From: Clostridiaceae bacterium Marseille-Q3526
Lineage (GTDB): Bacteria; Bacillota; Clostridia; Lachnospirales; Lachnospiraceae
Assembly (NCBI GenBank): GCA_018223375.1
Contig: JAGTTS010000008.1
Span: 62,001 to 126,000, forward strand
DNA length: 64,000 bases
Direction: 5' to 3'
The notes beneath the pieces are model-generated. The model did not search any database. It was not told where the DNA came from and worked only from the letters and a program-made list of their open reading frames with translations. Position numbers and translations under genes: made by a program. Positions within the stretch are counted from its first letter, which is position 1, and each line of letters starts with the position of its first letter. Below are positions 33,599 to 42,714 of this stretch, in pieces.

Positions 33599-34291
33599 AT
33601 GTGGAATCAGTTTGTGGATACCTTTACCAGGAATTTTATTGACGGTGGAAACTGGCATTATATCGCAGAGGGGCTGTTAAATACCATCAAAATTACGTTT
33701 TTCGCGGTTTTGCTGGGAATTGTCATCGGCCTGATTGTGGGAACCATCCGTTCAACCTACGATAAGACGCACAAGCTAAAGGCGCTGAATTTCCTCTGCA
33801 ACATCTATCTGACTGTGATCAGAGGAACGCCAGTCTTAGTGCAGCTTTTAATTATCTATTACGTTATTTTTGCCAGTGTGAGAATTGACAAAGTGCTGGT
33901 GGCGGTGCTTGCCTTTGGAATTAACTCCGGAGCCTATGTGGCTGAGATTTTCCGAAGCGGAATCCTGTCCATCGACAACGGACAGTTTGAGGCCGGACGA
34001 AGCCTGGGCTTTAACTATCCGCAGACCATGTGGTACATTGTGATGCCGCAGGCATTTAAAAATGTGCTTCCCGCCCTGTGCAACGAGTTTATCGCTCTTT
34101 TAAAGGAGACGTCCATTGCCGGATATATCGGTATCCAGGATTTAACCAAGGGCGGAGATATCATCAGAAGCCGTACCTACAGCGCATTTATGCCGCTTTT
34201 GGCAGTTGCGGCCCTCTATCTGATTATTGTACTGATTTTTACCCAGTTAATTAAGATTCTGGAAAGGAGGCTGAGACAGAGTGAGCACTAA
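33599..34291 (+). CDS. Polar amino-acid ABC transporter permease
   Basis: Inner-membrane permease of 230 residues of the HisM/GlnP family with about five membrane segments. The EAA loop is visible as EAGRSLGFNYPQTMWYIVMP, and VIRGTPVLVQLLIIYY is typical. It starts 24 bases after the binding-protein gene. Its end overlaps the ATPase gene by 11 bases, pointing to coupled translation. Confidence 0.93.
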   Translation: MWNQFVDTFTRNFIDGGNWHYIAEGLLNTIKITFFAVLLGIVIGLIVGTIRSTYDKTHKLKALNFLCNIYLTVIRGTPVLVQLLIIYYVIFASVRIDKVLVAVLAFGINSGAYVAEIFRSGILSIDNGQFEAGRSLGFNYPQTMWYIVMPQAFKNVLPALCNEFIALLKETSIAGYIGIQDLTKGGDIIRSRTYSAFMPLLAVAALYLIIVLIFTQLIKILERRLRQSEH

Positions 34292-35030
34292 TCATACAGA
34301 ACAGCCCCTGATCCAGGTGAAGCATCTGGATAAGAGCTTCGGCTCTCTGAAGGTATTAAAAGATGTGACGGTGGATATCTACAAGGGAGACGTGGTGTGC
34401 GTAATCGGCGCGTCCGGCTCTGGAAAGAGTACGTTTCTGCGCTGTTTAAACCGTCTGGAGGAGCCGACGGGAGGCCAGATCTTTTTTGAGGGCGTGGACA
34501 TCACAGACGCTAAGACAGATATCAACAAGCACCGTCAGAAGATGGGAATGGTGTTCCAGCAGTTTAACCTATTCCCCCATATGACGATTATAGATAACCT
34601 GACCCTGGCTCCCATTAAGCTTCAGGGAAAGAAGAAGGAAGAGATTGAGCCAGAAGCCATGAAGCTTCTGGAGAGAGTAGGCCTGGCCGATCGGGCAAAC
34701 GCCTATCCCAGCCAGCTGTCAGGCGGACAGAAGCAGAGAATCGCCATTGTCCGCGCTCTGTGCATGAAGCCGGACGTGATGCTCTTCGATGAGCCCACCT
34801 CTGCCCTGGATCCGGAGATGGTAGGCGAGGTTCTGGGAGTTATGAAGGATCTGGCGGACGAGAAGATGACCATGGTGGTGGTAACCCATGAGATGGGCTT
34901 TGCCAGAGAGGTGGCTACCCGCGTCATGTTTATGGACGGCGGCAGCTTTGTGGAGGAGAACGCGCCGGAGGAGTTCTTTGCGAATCCGAAGAACGAGAGG
35001 CTTAAAACGTTCCTGAGCAAGGTGCTGTAG
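34281..35030 (+). CDS. Polar amino-acid ABC transporter ATPase
   Basis: ATPase of 249 residues of the GlnQ/HisP family. Walker A is GASGSGKST (about 44-52), the Q-loop is in MVFQQFNLFPHM, the signature is LSGGQKQR and Walker B is VMLFDEPTSALDPE, followed by the H-loop VTHEMGF. The start is GTG at 34281, with GGAGG 10 nt upstream inside the permease gene. A terminator with a conserved loop follows. Confidence 0.95.
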   Translation: MSTNHTEQPLIQVKHLDKSFGSLKVLKDVTVDIYKGDVVCVIGASGSGKSTFLRCLNRLEEPTGGQIFFEGVDITDAKTDINKHRQKMGMVFQQFNLFPHMTIIDNLTLAPIKLQGKKKEEIEPEAMKLLERVGLADRANAYPSQLSGGQKQRIAIVRALCMKPDVMLFDEPTSALDPEMVGEVLGVMKDLADEKMTMVVVTHEMGFAREVATRVMFMDGGSFVEENAPEEFFANPKNERLKTFLSKVL

Positions 35031-35070
35031 AGAAGGATACAAAATAGTTGATAGTTTAAAATTTTATTTA

Positions 35071-35134
35071 GAAAAGAGGACCTGTTTTTCAGCGGTTTTC
35101 AGTGGAGCGTGAAAACAGATCCTCTTTTTTGTTT
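35071..35134 (+). terminator. Terminator with conserved loop (copy A)
   Basis: Stem GAAAAGAGGACCTGTTTTT with AAAACAGATCCTCTTTTTT. The loop holds AGCGGTTTTCAGTGGAGCGT, which is nearly the same as the loop of the hairpin at 37137-37197 and related to the one at 46379-46434. Confidence 0.85.
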
Positions 35135-35147
35135 TCTGAGTTTTCTA

Positions 35148-35176
35148 TTGTGGCGGGCAGGCGGAGCTGTTATACT
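35148..35176 (+). promoter_or_regulatory. Promoter of the DUF6756-like gene
   Basis: TTGTGG (35148-35153), 17 bp, TATACT (35171-35176), about 38 bp before the start codon. Confidence 0.5.
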
Positions 35177-35214
35177 CTATTTAGAGATAAGGGGTAAGAC
35201 AGAAGAGGAACTGC

Positions 35215-35694
35215 ATGTTTATAAGAAATGAAATAGAGAGGGTTATCAAAGAAAATTGTATAGAACGATCAAGATGTTTTGAATGTTCAAAGATTATGTA
35301 TAGTTCAATTATTAAGAAAATTGAACAGACCTTTGTACTGCACGGCGGCGATATCCATTGGTCCAATATGGGGCATGGGTTTAATCCTAAACTGCAGTGC
35401 AAAACCAGGGACATATCAAAAGACAGGATGTGGGTTGCAAGACTGCCGCAGATATTGCCTGAACGTGAAAAATTTGTATATGCTCTATTTGAAGACCGCA
35501 AGAATTATCAGCCCAAGTACTGGGTGTACGAAATGGGAATTCCAGAACTGATTTGTATCATTGCGGAGGTGTATGGGCTGAATGATTTTTATATTGTTTC
35601 CAAAAAGTTCGAGTGGCTTATCAGCGAATGCCATGAAGACGTAGTTTCTTTTGTGGGGGATTCACTGGATCTTTCATGTTTTGGCGAACAGTAA
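35215..35694 (+). CDS. DUF6756-like protein, unknown function
   Basis: Cytoplasmic protein of 159 residues without signal or membrane segment. The C-terminal stretch NDFYIVSKKFEWLISECH looks like DUF6756 proteins, some of which lie near polymorphic toxin or accessory genes; an immunity role is only a guess. AGAGG precedes ATG at 35215. The region is more AT-rich than its neighbours, together with the next two genes, which suggests a transferred cassette. Confidence 0.6.
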   Translation: MFIRNEIERVIKENCIERSRCFECSKIMYSSIIKKIEQTFVLHGGDIHWSNMGHGFNPKLQCKTRDISKDRMWVARLPQILPEREKFVYALFEDRKNYQPKYWVYEMGIPELICIIAEVYGLNDFYIVSKKFEWLISECHEDVVSFVGDSLDLSCFGEQ

Positions 35695-35725
35695 ATCTAA
35701 ATATAGAATATGGAGGATAATACGC

Positions 35726-36256
35726 ATGGTGAAGTATAGAACTTTGCATGCAGAGGAAATCTGCAGAGAGCTGTTTAAAGATTTTATCCGCCATCAGATT
35801 GTTGAAAAATGCTGGCGCAGGGAAAATGGAACCTGGGAAATTAAAGATGCGCCGTTTGTAGACGATTGGACGGAACAGGATTATCAGGTTTTAATTTCCT
35901 GCCTGAAGCATACGGTTTTGTCCGGCGGATTTGTATATGCAGCGTTTTATGATGGAAAATTAAAAGGATTTGTTTCTGTGGAATCAGAGCTGTCTGACGA
36001 TGAACACAGATACTGCGACTTGTCCAGCATTCATGTATCAGAGGACATGAGAAACAGAGGAATTGGAAAATCGCTCTTTCTGGCGGCGAAGGAATGGGCC
36101 AGGAAAAAAGGCGCCAGGAAGCTTTACATATCGGCCCACTCAGCCGTAGAGAGCCAGGCGTTTTATCAGTCAATGGGCTGCACGGAGGCAGAGGTTTATA
36201 ATCAGAAGCACATGGAAGCAGAGCCCTATGACTGTCAGCTGGAGTGTGCGCTTTAG
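35726..36256 (+). CDS. GNAT family N-acetyltransferase
   Basis: Acetyl-CoA-dependent acetyltransferase of 176 residues. The acetyl-CoA binding motif A is visible as SSIHVSEDMRNRGIGKSLF (about residues 95-115), followed by an AKEWARKKGARKLYISAH strand-helix and a closing FYQSMGCTEAE. ATG at 35726 has GGAGG upstream. It follows the DUF6756-like gene by 31 bases and is probably in the same operon. The substrate is unknown. Confidence 0.85.
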   Translation: MVKYRTLHAEEICRELFKDFIRHQIVEKCWRRENGTWEIKDAPFVDDWTEQDYQVLISCLKHTVLSGGFVYAAFYDGKLKGFVSVESELSDDEHRYCDLSSIHVSEDMRNRGIGKSLFLAAKEWARKKGARKLYISAHSAVESQAFYQSMGCTEAEVYNQKHMEAEPYDCQLECAL

Positions 36257-36339
36257 ACGGAAAAACCGTGAAGAAATCGGAAGTTATTGATGCGGCTGCA
36301 TTCAGCTTTCATTAAACATTAGTGAGGCAGGATATGGGA

Positions 36340-37101
36340 ATGATAAAAAATGAGATACCAATATTGGAGTTTGATACGGAACAAACAGCAGTCATAAGTC
36401 CTGTTCATGAAAATCTAAATCTTAAGCTTCCGAAAAAATGTGTCTTTGCATTTCTCGGCGATTATATAGAGGAGTATGCTGACAAATCTGATACGAGACA
36501 AGTATCATCTTTTATCAGCGCAACCAAGAGATATCCTATTTATGTAACACAATATAAGGGAGAGGAGATTGTTCTCTGCCAGGCGCCTGTGGGTGCGGCT
36601 GCCGCTGTGCAGATACTTGACTGGCTGATTGGCTATGGGGTTTGTGAAATTATCTCAGCAGGCAGCTGCGGCGCGCTTGAATATTTTGACGAAGGTACAT
36701 TTCTTGTGCCAAGCAAGGCATTGCGTGATGAAGGTACGTCCTACCACTATGCTCCTCCCTCGCGCTTTATGGAAATCAATGAAAGAGCAAAAAAGGCCAT
36801 TGAGAAAACAATAGTGGAACACAACATGAAATATCAAGAGGTCGTTACATGGTCCACAGACGGTTTTTTTCGTGAAACAAGAGAAAAAGTTGAGTATCGC
36901 AGAAGCGAAGGATGTTCGGTTGTGGAAATGGAATGTTCGGCGCTGGCTGCATGTGCGGCTTTCAGAAAAGCCATATGGGGAATGATCTTATATACAGCAG
37001 ACAGTTTGGCTGATATTGCTCAATACGATGAGCGGCATTGGGGCGGAAATGCATACGAATATGCACTTATACTGTGTCTGGATGCCGTATTGGCCATATA
37101 G
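36340..37101 (+). CDS. Nucleoside phosphorylase
   Basis: PNP/UDP-type phosphorylase of about 253 residues that splits nucleosides with phosphate. Seen are the ribose/phosphate region around CQAPVGAAAAVQILDWL, ISAGSCGAL in the base-binding strand, and VVEMECSALAACAAF with the Glu that binds ribose. Starts at GTG 36322, ATG 36334 and ATG 36340 are all possible; ATG 36340 has the best spacing from GAGGCAGG. Base specificity cannot be told. It belongs to the AT-rich accessory cassette and is followed by a terminator of the opposite strand. Confidence 0.82.
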   Translation: MIKNEIPILEFDTEQTAVISPVHENLNLKLPKKCVFAFLGDYIEEYADKSDTRQVSSFISATKRYPIYVTQYKGEEIVLCQAPVGAAAAVQILDWLIGYGVCEIISAGSCGALEYFDEGTFLVPSKALRDEGTSYHYAPPSRFMEINERAKKAIEKTIVEHNMKYQEVVTWSTDGFFRETREKVEYRRSEGCSVVEMECSALAACAAFRKAIWGMILYTADSLADIAQYDERHWGGNAYEYALILCLDAVLAI

Positions 37102-37136
37102 CTTTATGTGCTGCCTTCCCCCAGTCTTATCTAAAA

Positions 37137-37197
37137 AGCGGTATAGGAACGCTTTCCAGCGGCTTTCAGCGGAGTGTGAAAACTTTTCTATACCGCT
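37137..37197 (-). terminator. Terminator of the recombinase operon, conserved loop (copy B)
   Basis: AGCGGTATAG (37137-37146) pairs with CTATACCGCT (37188-37197); on the minus strand TTTTT follows. The loop contains AGCGGCTTTCAGCGGAGTGT, close to copy A at 35091. Confidence 0.8.
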
Positions 37198-37220
37198 CTG
37201 TTAGATCTGCCCCGTCTCCA

Positions 37221-38042
37221 TTACCACGTAATAATCCGGTCCAGCAGCTCTTTCTGTTCGGCGCTTGAGCGGGTCAGGTAAATTCTGGTAGTTTCAATGC
37301 TGTCGTGTCCCATCAGGTCTGCCAGGAGAGCGATATCGTTATATTTTTTCAGAAAATTCTTGGCGAATCGGTGCCGGAAGGAGTGGGGGTAGACGGTATC
37401 CGGATCAATGTGGTAGCGGACGGCCAGGTGCTTCAGCTGGATGGCAACGCCGCGGGAGGTGATTACCTGGCCGCGATGATTTAAGAAAATAAATCCGCTG
37501 GTAACGCCTTTTTCCCCAAACCAGGCCAGGGCTTCGTCGCAGAGGCGGCGGGGAAGATAGAGCCGCCGCATTTTGCCGCCCTTTGTGTAGAGATCCAGGC
37601 GTCCGCTTTTTAAATTTTCCACTTTAATCTGAAGCAGCTCGCTGATTCTGGCGCCGGTAGCCCCCAGAAAGCGGACGACAAAATACCAGTAGAAATTGTG
37701 ATCCTGCCGGAGACGGCGCTTCAGCTTTTCGTAATCTCTCTGGGAGATGACGCAGTCCAGATAGGTACATTGCTGCTGTCTGACCGGTTCCAGGCGGAAG
37801 GAGAAACGCAGACTGTCCAGAAAGCAGTTCACAGCGTAAATCCGGGCGTTGACTGTGTTGATCCGGTAATGATCCAGAAGATGGGCGCGGTAGGCGCGTA
37901 GATTAGCGGGATTTAACCGACTGTAGAGGGATGCGTAAAGCCGGATGGCGCAGAGATAGGAGCGTATGGTATTTGGGCTTTTTCCCTTTTGTTTTAAATA
38001 AGCTGTAAAAGGTTCCAGACACTCGTCCAGATTCAGATCCAT
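37221..38042 (-). CDS. Tyrosine recombinase, second of a tandem pair
   Basis: Site-specific recombinase of 273 residues (Xer/phage-integrase fold). The SAM-like N-domain covers about 1-95. Catalytic residues are visible as Arg in GATGARISELL, His-x2-Arg in HSFRHRFAKNF, and His/Tyr in LMGHDSIETTRIYLTRSS. ATG at 38042 is preferred, with AGGTG upstream; GTG at 38048 is possible. It follows its paralogue directly and shares its C-terminal box nearly word for word, so the two arose by duplication. A role in DNA inversion near the polysaccharide locus is possible. Confidence 0.88.
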   Translation of the reverse strand: MDLNLDECLEPFTAYLKQKGKSPNTIRSYLCAIRLYASLYSRLNPANLRAYRAHLLDHYRINTVNARIYAVNCFLDSLRFSFRLEPVRQQQCTYLDCVISQRDYEKLKRRLRQDHNFYWYFVVRFLGATGARISELLQIKVENLKSGRLDLYTKGGKMRRLYLPRRLCDEALAWFGEKGVTSGFIFLNHRGQVITSRGVAIQLKHLAVRYHIDPDTVYPHSFRHRFAKNFLKKYNDIALLADLMGHDSIETTRIYLTRSSAEQKELLDRIITW

Positions 38043-38048
38043 ATTCAC

Positions 38049-38963
38049 CTACCAGTCCACCACCTTGTTGACAATTTCATACTGTTCATTGCTGGAACGG
38101 CGCAGATAAATCCGCGTCGTCTCTATGGTTTTATGTCCCAGAAGATCGGACAGAAGGGAAATGTCCCCGCATTTTTCAATGAAGCTTTTGGCAAAACGGT
38201 GCCGGAAGGAGTGGGGATGCACTACGTCAGGATTGATTCCATACAAAACGGCCAGGGTTTTCAGCTGTCCCCGGATGCCGGCCGGAGTAATGCGGCGGCC
38301 GAAGCGGTTTAAAAAGATATCTCCTTTCCGTATTCCGGCTGCCTGAAGCCAGAGAAGAGCGTCGGTGCGGAGAGCCTTTGGAATATAAATCCTTCGCGCC
38401 TTATTTCCCTTAGAATAGATTTCCTTAAAGCCTTTCTGGACGTCCTCTGCCTGAAACTGGACCACCTCGCTGACGCGGGCCCCGGTAGCCGCCATAAAGC
38501 GGATTAAAAAATAGTAGAGATACCGTTTGTCCCGCAGCAGGCAGGATTTTAAATATTCATAATCTGCCTCGCTGATGACGTTTTCCAGATAATTTTTCTG
38601 CTGGATCCGCACGAGAGGCAGTTTTTTTGATTTTTCCCGGGTAAATTCCAGATAAGCGTTCAGCGCCCGAAGGCGGAGATTGACGGTCTGAGGCTTATAA
38701 TGCTCTAAGAGAAACACCTTATACAGGTGGAGGCTGGAGAAATCAGCCTGATGGTAGCGGCAGAGAAACTGGCACAGGGCATAGGAGTAGACCTGAACCG
38801 TGTTGGCGGCCATGTCTTTGGAAATCAGGTATTGGCGAAACTCACTGATTTGTAAATTGACTGCGTTCATCTGACTGGAAAGACGTTCTTTTTCTGTCTC
38901 AGTCAGGAGAGAAGACGGCAAAGCGGGCTGGACGGGAGGAAGCTGGCTGACAGGTGATGCCAT
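38049..38963 (-). CDS. Tyrosine recombinase, first of a tandem pair
   Basis: Recombinase of 304 residues with an N-terminal extension of about 30 residues (Pro/Ser-rich) not present in the partner. Catalytic residues: Arg in AATGARVSEVV, HSFRHRFAKSF, and LLGHKTIETTRIYLRRSS with the nucleophilic Tyr. AAGGAG lies 6 nt before ATG on the minus strand. It is divergent from the O-antigen ligase-like gene and could act on sites in the 250 bp between them, but I found no long inverted repeat pair there. Confidence 0.88.
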   Translation of the reverse strand: MASPVSQLPPVQPALPSSLLTETEKERLSSQMNAVNLQISEFRQYLISKDMAANTVQVYSYALCQFLCRYHQADFSSLHLYKVFLLEHYKPQTVNLRLRALNAYLEFTREKSKKLPLVRIQQKNYLENVISEADYEYLKSCLLRDKRYLYYFLIRFMAATGARVSEVVQFQAEDVQKGFKEIYSKGNKARRIYIPKALRTDALLWLQAAGIRKGDIFLNRFGRRITPAGIRGQLKTLAVLYGINPDVVHPHSFRHRFAKSFIEKCGDISLLSDLLGHKTIETTRIYLRRSSNEQYEIVNKVVDW

Positions 38964-39138
38964 AAAAAACTCCTTTTCATTCTAAAATTTCGATTTCTGT
39001 AGTTCAGTTTCAGGGTTTTTAGTCTATCTTTCAGTTTTTATATTCCAATTGTGGGAATTACCGTATAACTATAACATTCCGCTGTTTGAAAATCAAGACT
39101 GGAAGAGGAAAACAAGTGGAAAACAAGGGCTTCTTTTC

Positions 39139-39167
39139 TTGCACCCAGCCTGTTTAAGTGATATACT
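39139..39167 (+). promoter_or_regulatory. Promoter at the head of the polysaccharide locus
   Basis: TTGCAC (39139-39144), 17 bp, TATACT (39162-39167). The 250 bp between the recombinase start and the ligase also hold a short repeat ATTCC-N7-GGAAT near 39042 and no other gene. Confidence 0.65.
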
Positions 39168-39213
39168 AAATCAGTATGTAACTAGACTTGAAATAATCAA
39201 CAGGGAGAATTTT

Positions 39214-40824
39214 ATGAGCAGTCATCTGATTCGGCCGGCGGCAGAGGAGAAACGCCCCTGGCGCTATATGGAGCTTGCGGCCAGCGTTTACACTCTGGCG
39301 CTGCTGTGCATCTTTCCTTTTGTGGTGCATAACAAATATTTCGATATTCTTCCCACAAAATATCAGGCCTACGCGGTTCTCACATGCGCGGCCCTGATTT
39401 TCACTGTGATTTATCTGATCGCCAGCGGAGCGGCAGTGCGTGGGATTCAGTCGCTTCGGGACGGGACCTGGAAAGGGCATTTAAGCTTTGTGGACTGGAG
39501 CGTTCTGGCCTTTGAAGCGCTCCTGATTTTCTCGACGCTTCAGTCGGAGTTTCCATATGAGTCTTTCTGGGGAAACGAGGGGCGCTATACGGGACTTTTT
39601 ACCATGTCGCTGTATGTGTTCTCGTATTTTTTCATCAGCCGTTTTCTGCGGTGGAAGCAGTGGTATCTGGACGCGTTTCTGGGGGGAGGAATATTAGCCT
39701 GCCTGTGGGGAATTACCGACTATTTCCGCATGGACATTTTTCATTTTAAGGAGAGGATTGCGGCGAGTCCTGACACTTTTACCTCCTCCTTCGGAAACAT
39801 CAATACCTACACCATTTATGTGGCTATGGTGATTGCTGTTGCGGCGGCGCTGTTTGTGACTTCCAAATCAGTGGGGCGTTCCTTCTATTATTATATCTGT
39901 TTTGTGATTGGAATGTTTGCCATCATTATGGGAGTGAGCGATAACGCGTACCTGTCTCTGGGCGCTCTGTTTGCCCTTCTGCCTCTCTATACCTTTACAA
40001 AGGGACAGGCAGTCCGGCGGTATGTGGTGCTGACAGCCACAGTTTTTACGGTTGTCCGGTGCATTGCGTGGATTAATACGGCCTACGCGGACACAGTAAT
40101 TGGAATTGACAGCCTGTTTTCTTTCCTGGCGGGACATGATAAGCTGATGGTCCTTGCATGTGGGTCCTGGGCGTTTGCGGCCGCTTTATATCTGCTGAAA
40201 TTTGCAGTGAAGAGGGAGCCGAAAGCAGTTCTTCTGGGACTCCGCGTGGCCTGGGGCGTGCTTCTGGCGGCTGTTTTTGCAGCGGCGTTCTGGATTTTTT
40301 ACGACGCCAATTTTGCAGGTCATCAGGACAAATATCAGGCGATTGCAAAGTATATTGTGTTTAATGACAACTGGGGTACGAACCGTGGCTTTGCCTGGAG
40401 AATTTCCTGGGAAAACTTTAAGAGCTTTCCTCTGATTCATAAGATATTCGGCTTTGGCCCGGACACCTTTGGAATTATTACTACCTTTAATAATTACAAG
40501 GAAATGAGAGAGATTTACCATGTTACCTTTGACAATGCCCACAATGAGTACCTGCATTTTCTGCTTACCATAGGAGCGGCCGGTTTTGCAGCCTATCTGT
40601 CCTTCCTGGTATCTGCTTTTGTGAAGATGACAAGGAGAGCGGCGGACAACCCGCTGATTCTGGCGCCGCTTTTGGCCTTTACCTGCTACAGCGTCCAGGC
40701 GGCTGTCAATCTGAACGTGCCGATTACGGCGCCGTTCATGTGGGCGTTTTTAGCTATGGGACTGGCTCTCGTCAGAAGGGACGATAAACAGAAAAAATCA
40801 GAAGACGCAGGCGCAGAGAAATGA
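39214..40824 (+). CDS. O-antigen ligase/polymerase-like membrane protein
   Basis: Membrane protein of 536 residues with about 12 hydrophobic segments and a large periplasm-type loop near 400-470 (around IFGFGPDTFGIITTFNN and NAHNEYLHFLLTIG), as in the Wzy_C/O-antigen ligase family. It probably polymerises or attaches surface polysaccharide at the outer face of the membrane. ATG at 39214 is chosen because CAGGGAG precedes it; an upstream GTG at 39049 would start before the promoter. The FlaA1-type dehydratase gene follows 20 bases later. Confidence 0.82.
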   Translation: MSSHLIRPAAEEKRPWRYMELAASVYTLALLCIFPFVVHNKYFDILPTKYQAYAVLTCAALIFTVIYLIASGAAVRGIQSLRDGTWKGHLSFVDWSVLAFEALLIFSTLQSEFPYESFWGNEGRYTGLFTMSLYVFSYFFISRFLRWKQWYLDAFLGGGILACLWGITDYFRMDIFHFKERIAASPDTFTSSFGNINTYTIYVAMVIAVAAALFVTSKSVGRSFYYYICFVIGMFAIIMGVSDNAYLSLGALFALLPLYTFTKGQAVRRYVVLTATVFTVVRCIAWINTAYADTVIGIDSLFSFLAGHDKLMVLACGSWAFAAALYLLKFAVKREPKAVLLGLRVAWGVLLAAVFAAAFWIFYDANFAGHQDKYQAIAKYIVFNDNWGTNRGFAWRISWENFKSFPLIHKIFGFGPDTFGIITTFNNYKEMREIYHVTFDNAHNEYLHFLLTIGAAGFAAYLSFLVSAFVKMTRRAADNPLILAPLLAFTCYSVQAAVNLNVPITAPFMWAFLAMGLALVRRDDKQKKSEDAGAEK

Positions 40825-40844
40825 GAAGGATGTTGTAAATTACC

Positions 40845-42698
40845 ATGTTTGAGAAGTATATGCCAAAAAACAAAAGAGCCAGAATGCTGATTCTGATGGC
40901 CGCGGACATTGCGGCTATTCAGCTGTGCTCCTTTCTGGCTCTGCTGATTCGTTTTGATTTGAATATTGCCAAGATACCGGCAGAGTACAGCGCGAACGTA
41001 CTGAGCTACGGGCTGATTCACACAGCGCTGACCATCGCCTTCTTTTTCCTGGCCCATCTCTACTCTACCATGTGGAGTGTGGCGGGCATCAGGGAGGTAA
41101 TCAGGATTGTCATTGCCTGCGGATTTTCCACAGTGACACAGATAGCAGGCATGACGCTTATGCAGTATTTTATGCCGAGAAGCTATTATATTATCAGCTT
41201 TTTCGGACTCTGCATCACAGTGACTGGAATCCGCCTTTCCTACCGGATTAAAAATTCACTGTTTCCGTCAGGAAACAGAGGTGGAGATCGGATTATGATC
41301 GTCGGAGCGGGAACCTCCGGTTCCGTCATTTTAAAAGAGATGATGACAAGCCGCCATACAAACGGTACGGTAGTGTGCTTTGTGGACGACGATCTGAATA
41401 AAAAGGGAAAATATTTAAACGGCGTGCCCATTGCCGGATCCAGGGAGGACATCCCCAGTCTGGCCAGAGAGTACCGGGTGGACGAGATCTATGTGGCACT
41501 CCCTTCCGCGCCTGCCAAGGAGAGAAAAAAAATCATTGAAATCTGCCGCGAGACAGACTGCAGGATTAAGGTTCTTCCAGGAATTTACCAGCTGTTAAAC
41601 GGCGAGGTCAGCGTGGCAAAGCTGCGTGAGGTGCAGATTGAGGACCTGTTAGGCCGTGATCCGATCCGGGTAAATCTGGATGAGATTATGGGATATGTGC
41701 AGGACAAGGTCATCCTTGTCACCGGAGGAGGCGGCTCCATTGGAAGCGAGCTGTGCCGCCAGATTGCAGGCCACAAGCCCAGGCAGCTGATTGTCTTCGA
41801 CGTGTATGAGAATAATGCCTACGATCTGCAGCAGGAGCTGGAGCGGACGTTCCCGGATCTGAATCTGACAGTGCTCATCGGTTCTGTCCGGAATACCCAC
41901 CGGATTGAGACGGTGTTTGAGACGTACCGCCCTGATATTGTATACCATGCGGCTGCCCACAAGCATGTGCCGCTGATGGAGAACAGCCCTAACGAGGCCA
42001 TCAAGAACAACGTGTTCGGCACATACAAGACCGCCAGAGCGGCAGGCAGGTACGGAGCCAAGCGTTTTGTCCTGATCTCTACAGACAAGGCGGTTAATCC
42101 GACCAACATCATGGGGGCTTCCAAGCGCATGTGCGAGATGGTAGTTCAGATGATGGACCGCCGATACAAGACAGAGTTTGTGGCCGTGCGGTTCGGAAAC
42201 GTGCTGGGAAGCAACGGCTCTGTCATTCCGCTGTTCAGAAAGCAGATTGCAGAGGGCGGTCCGGTGACAGTCACCCATCCTGATATTATCCGGTATTTTA
42301 TGACCATTCCGGAGGCGGTCTCCCTGGTGCTCCAGGCGGGCGCCTACGCGAAGGGCGGGGAGATCTTCGTTCTGAACATGGGAGAGGCGGTGCGCATTCT
42401 GGACCTGGCCAAGAACCTGATCCGCCTGTCAGGATACGTCCCAAATGAGGATATTATGATTGAATTTACCGGACTTCGTCCAGGCGAAAAGCTCTATGAG
42501 GAGATGCTGATGGACGAGGAGGGAATGCAGGATACTCCCAATAAGCTGATCCATATTGGAAAGCCTATTGAATTTGATGAGGAAGAGTTCCAGAAGCAGT
42601 TAGACGAGCTTTATGAAATCGCAAATCAGGATTCCGACCACATTAAGGAGGCGGTCCAGAGGATCGTGCCTACCTATGTGATCAAAAAAGATTCCTGA
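40845..42698 (+). CDS. Membrane nucleotide-sugar 4,6-dehydratase (FlaA1/CapD/PglF type)
   Basis: Probable UDP-GlcNAc 4,6-dehydratase of 617 residues. Four membrane segments cover about 1-120. A first Rossmann domain follows (IVGAGTSGSVILKEM, about 146), then the catalytic SDR domain with VTGGGGSIGSELCRQI (about 288) and STDKAVNPTNIMGASKRMCE (about 410-430). In this family Met replaces the usual Tyr, as here. It supplies a 4-keto-6-deoxy sugar precursor for the surface glycan. It follows the ligase-like gene closely, so they are likely cotranscribed. Confidence 0.92.
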   Translation: MFEKYMPKNKRARMLILMAADIAAIQLCSFLALLIRFDLNIAKIPAEYSANVLSYGLIHTALTIAFFFLAHLYSTMWSVAGIREVIRIVIACGFSTVTQIAGMTLMQYFMPRSYYIISFFGLCITVTGIRLSYRIKNSLFPSGNRGGDRIMIVGAGTSGSVILKEMMTSRHTNGTVVCFVDDDLNKKGKYLNGVPIAGSREDIPSLAREYRVDEIYVALPSAPAKERKKIIEICRETDCRIKVLPGIYQLLNGEVSVAKLREVQIEDLLGRDPIRVNLDEIMGYVQDKVILVTGGGGSIGSELCRQIAGHKPRQLIVFDVYENNAYDLQQELERTFPDLNLTVLIGSVRNTHRIETVFETYRPDIVYHAAAHKHVPLMENSPNEAIKNNVFGTYKTARAAGRYGAKRFVLISTDKAVNPTNIMGASKRMCEMVVQMMDRRYKTEFVAVRFGNVLGSNGSVIPLFRKQIAEGGPVTVTHPDIIRYFMTIPEAVSLVLQAGAYAKGGEIFVLNMGEAVRILDLAKNLIRLSGYVPNEDIMIEFTGLRPGEKLYEEMLMDEEGMQDTPNKLIHIGKPIEFDEEEFQKQLDELYEIANQDSDHIKEAVQRIVPTYVIKKDS

Positions 42699-42714
42699 TA
42701 AAAAAACAGACAGG

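Noticed and set aside
41649..42278. 210-codon open frame opposite the FlaA1-type dehydratase
   Set aside because: It lies wholly inside a well-conserved enzyme gene on the other strand and shows no domain or ribosome site.
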